Source: an uncultured Clostridia bacterium (GTDB taxonomy: Bacteria > Bacillota > Clostridia > Oscillospirales > Ruminococcaceae). From it: 6,003 bases of DNA. The translations under genes and the position numbers were made by a program. Under the pieces are notes generated by a model. The model worked only from the letters and a program-made list of their open reading frames with translations. It had not been told where the DNA came from and did no database searches. Of this stretch, positions 5,640 through 6,003 are shown piece after piece. Location of the stretch: assembly GCA_947628385.1 (NCBI GenBank), contig CANQZS010000113.1, forward strand, positions 1-6,003, in the 5' to 3' direction. The stretch's first letter is position 1. The number at the start of each line of letters is the position of its first letter.

Positions 5640-5922
5640 CGCAAAAGTGCTGGCGGATGAGTCGGCAAAGAAGGAGCTTATAGTGATCCTTGGAGAATGC
5701 AGGATCGAAAACGCTTCCGATGAGCAGCTTACACAGGTAGGAAAGCTTGCAAAGAAACTTGGTTATGACATTACCATTGAGGAAGCCAAGGCTTATCTTA
5801 ACGGCGATGATGCAGAGCTTGATGAAGAAGATCTTGACGCCGTAGCAGGCGGCAAGGGCAGCAGCAACACCGGCAGCATAAATTGCAGCAACGGTGTCGG
5901 TAACGTAAACGTTACGCTGTAA
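5617..5922 (+). CDS. Nif11-like leader RiPP precursor 6 (CSNGVGN core)
   Basis: A 101-residue precursor, third of the triplet and last gene in the window. The leader begins SKVSEFYAKVLADESAKKEL and ends AELDEEDLDAVAGG. The core (80-101) begins KGSSNTGSIN and ends CSNGVGNVNVTL. Cys90 is the core cysteine. Unlike the other five, this leader also has a cysteine, Cys28, in the segment GECRIENAS where precursors 4 and 5 have GENKIEDAS; it lies far from the cleavage site and is probably neutral drift. AAGGAGG (5602-5608) precedes the start. No further copy begins at the next 363-base step, so the array probably ends here. Confidence 0.9.
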   Translation: MSKVSEFYAKVLADESAKKELIVILGECRIENASDEQLTQVGKLAKKLGYDITIEEAKAYLNGDDAELDEEDLDAVAGGKGSSNTGSINCSNGVGNVNVTL

Positions 5923-5979
5923 ATGTTTTGCTGCGGCAGTGCTGTAATAATGCAATAAGCCGTTTGTGTGATTATCCCT

Positions 5980-6002
5980 CTGTCAATGTATTCCAATGGC
6001 AG
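5980..6002 (+). terminator. Possible terminator hairpin cut by the window edge
   Basis: CTGTCAATG (5980-5988) can pair with CAATGGCAG (5994-6002) around a 5-base loop: eight pairs with one A-A mismatch and one wobble, extendable by T5979-A6003. It lies 57 bases after the last precursor stop, where an operon could end. The T-run that would prove a terminator lies outside the window, so this is tentative. Bases 5923-5979 hold nothing else recognisable. Confidence 0.3.
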
Positions 6003-6003
6003 A

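Larger units (their letters stand above)
4891..5922 (+). repeat. Tandem array of three precursor genes, 363-base period
   Basis: The starts at 4891, 5254 and 5617 are spaced 363 bases apart twice. The equal spacing survives although the second gene is one codon shorter and its following spacer three bases longer, so it is partly coincidental. Identity is strongest in the ribosome binding site, leader and last 12 codons of the core, and lost in most of the spacers. The third unit is incomplete after its stop. Confidence 0.85.

Noticed and set aside
3804..5922. Reading the small proteins as nitrogen-fixation (Nif11) proteins or as acyl carrier proteins
   Set aside because: Nif11 is only the family name of the leader domain; no nif genes are present. 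The proteins have no DSL phosphopantetheine motif and all end in a short variable segment after a double glycine, which is the precursor layout.
4891..5922. CRISPR-like regular repeat because of the constant 363-base spacing
   Set aside because: The repeated units are full coding genes with ribosome binding sites and silent substitutions, far longer than CRISPR repeats and spacers.

Overview
The window reads as one plus-strand operon fragment from an anaerobic Firmicute, most likely a Ruminococcus-like member of the Oscillospiraceae/Lachnospirales. That placement is an inference from the style of the sequence: moderate GC, heavy use of ATA and AGA/AGG codons, strong AGGAGG ribosome binding sites, tight gene packing, and leader peptides ending in DAVAGGKG, a form familiar from gut and rumen clostridia. 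No marker gene here fixes the taxon.

The first half (1-3022) is a compact type II fatty acid/polyketide set. It holds the last 23 codons of an acyl carrier protein, a condensing beta-ketoacyl-ACP synthase with an intact Cys-His-His triad, a second ketosynthase-fold protein in which all three catalytic positions are replaced (a chain-length-factor-like partner), and a FabG-type ketoreductase. The genes are translationally coupled: the KS and its partner share a GTGA overlap, and the other gaps are 2-20 nt. A KS with a dead partner, rather than a lone FabF, points to a dedicated acyl or polyene chain and away from housekeeping lipid synthesis.

The middle (3042-3782) encodes a secreted lipoprotein with a DUF2807 ('head GIN'-like) beta-repeat domain. 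It starts 19 nt after the ketoreductase and ends 21 nt before the first precursor peptide.

The second half (3804-5922) is an array of six RiPP precursors of the Nif11-like leader type. All six have a leader of exactly 79 residues that ends in a double glycine and fits the C39 (PCAT) protease consensus. The predicted cores are short (21-33 residues) and fall into three classes: one singleton, one pair sharing a CxVGG motif, and one triplet ending in an identical CSNGVGNVNVTL. Every core begins Lys-Gly and carries exactly one cysteine. The last three genes are recent tandem duplicates with a 363-bp period.

The most interesting reading is that the carrier protein, KS/CLF and KR make an acyl chain that is attached to, or acts together with, the processed Nif11 peptides, i.e. 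a lipidated or polyketide-hybrid RiPP. The window contains no acyltransferase, other modifying enzyme, protease/transporter or dehydratase, so the link rests on operon context. The flanks should decide it. Bases 5923-6003 contain no gene, only a hairpin at the very edge.
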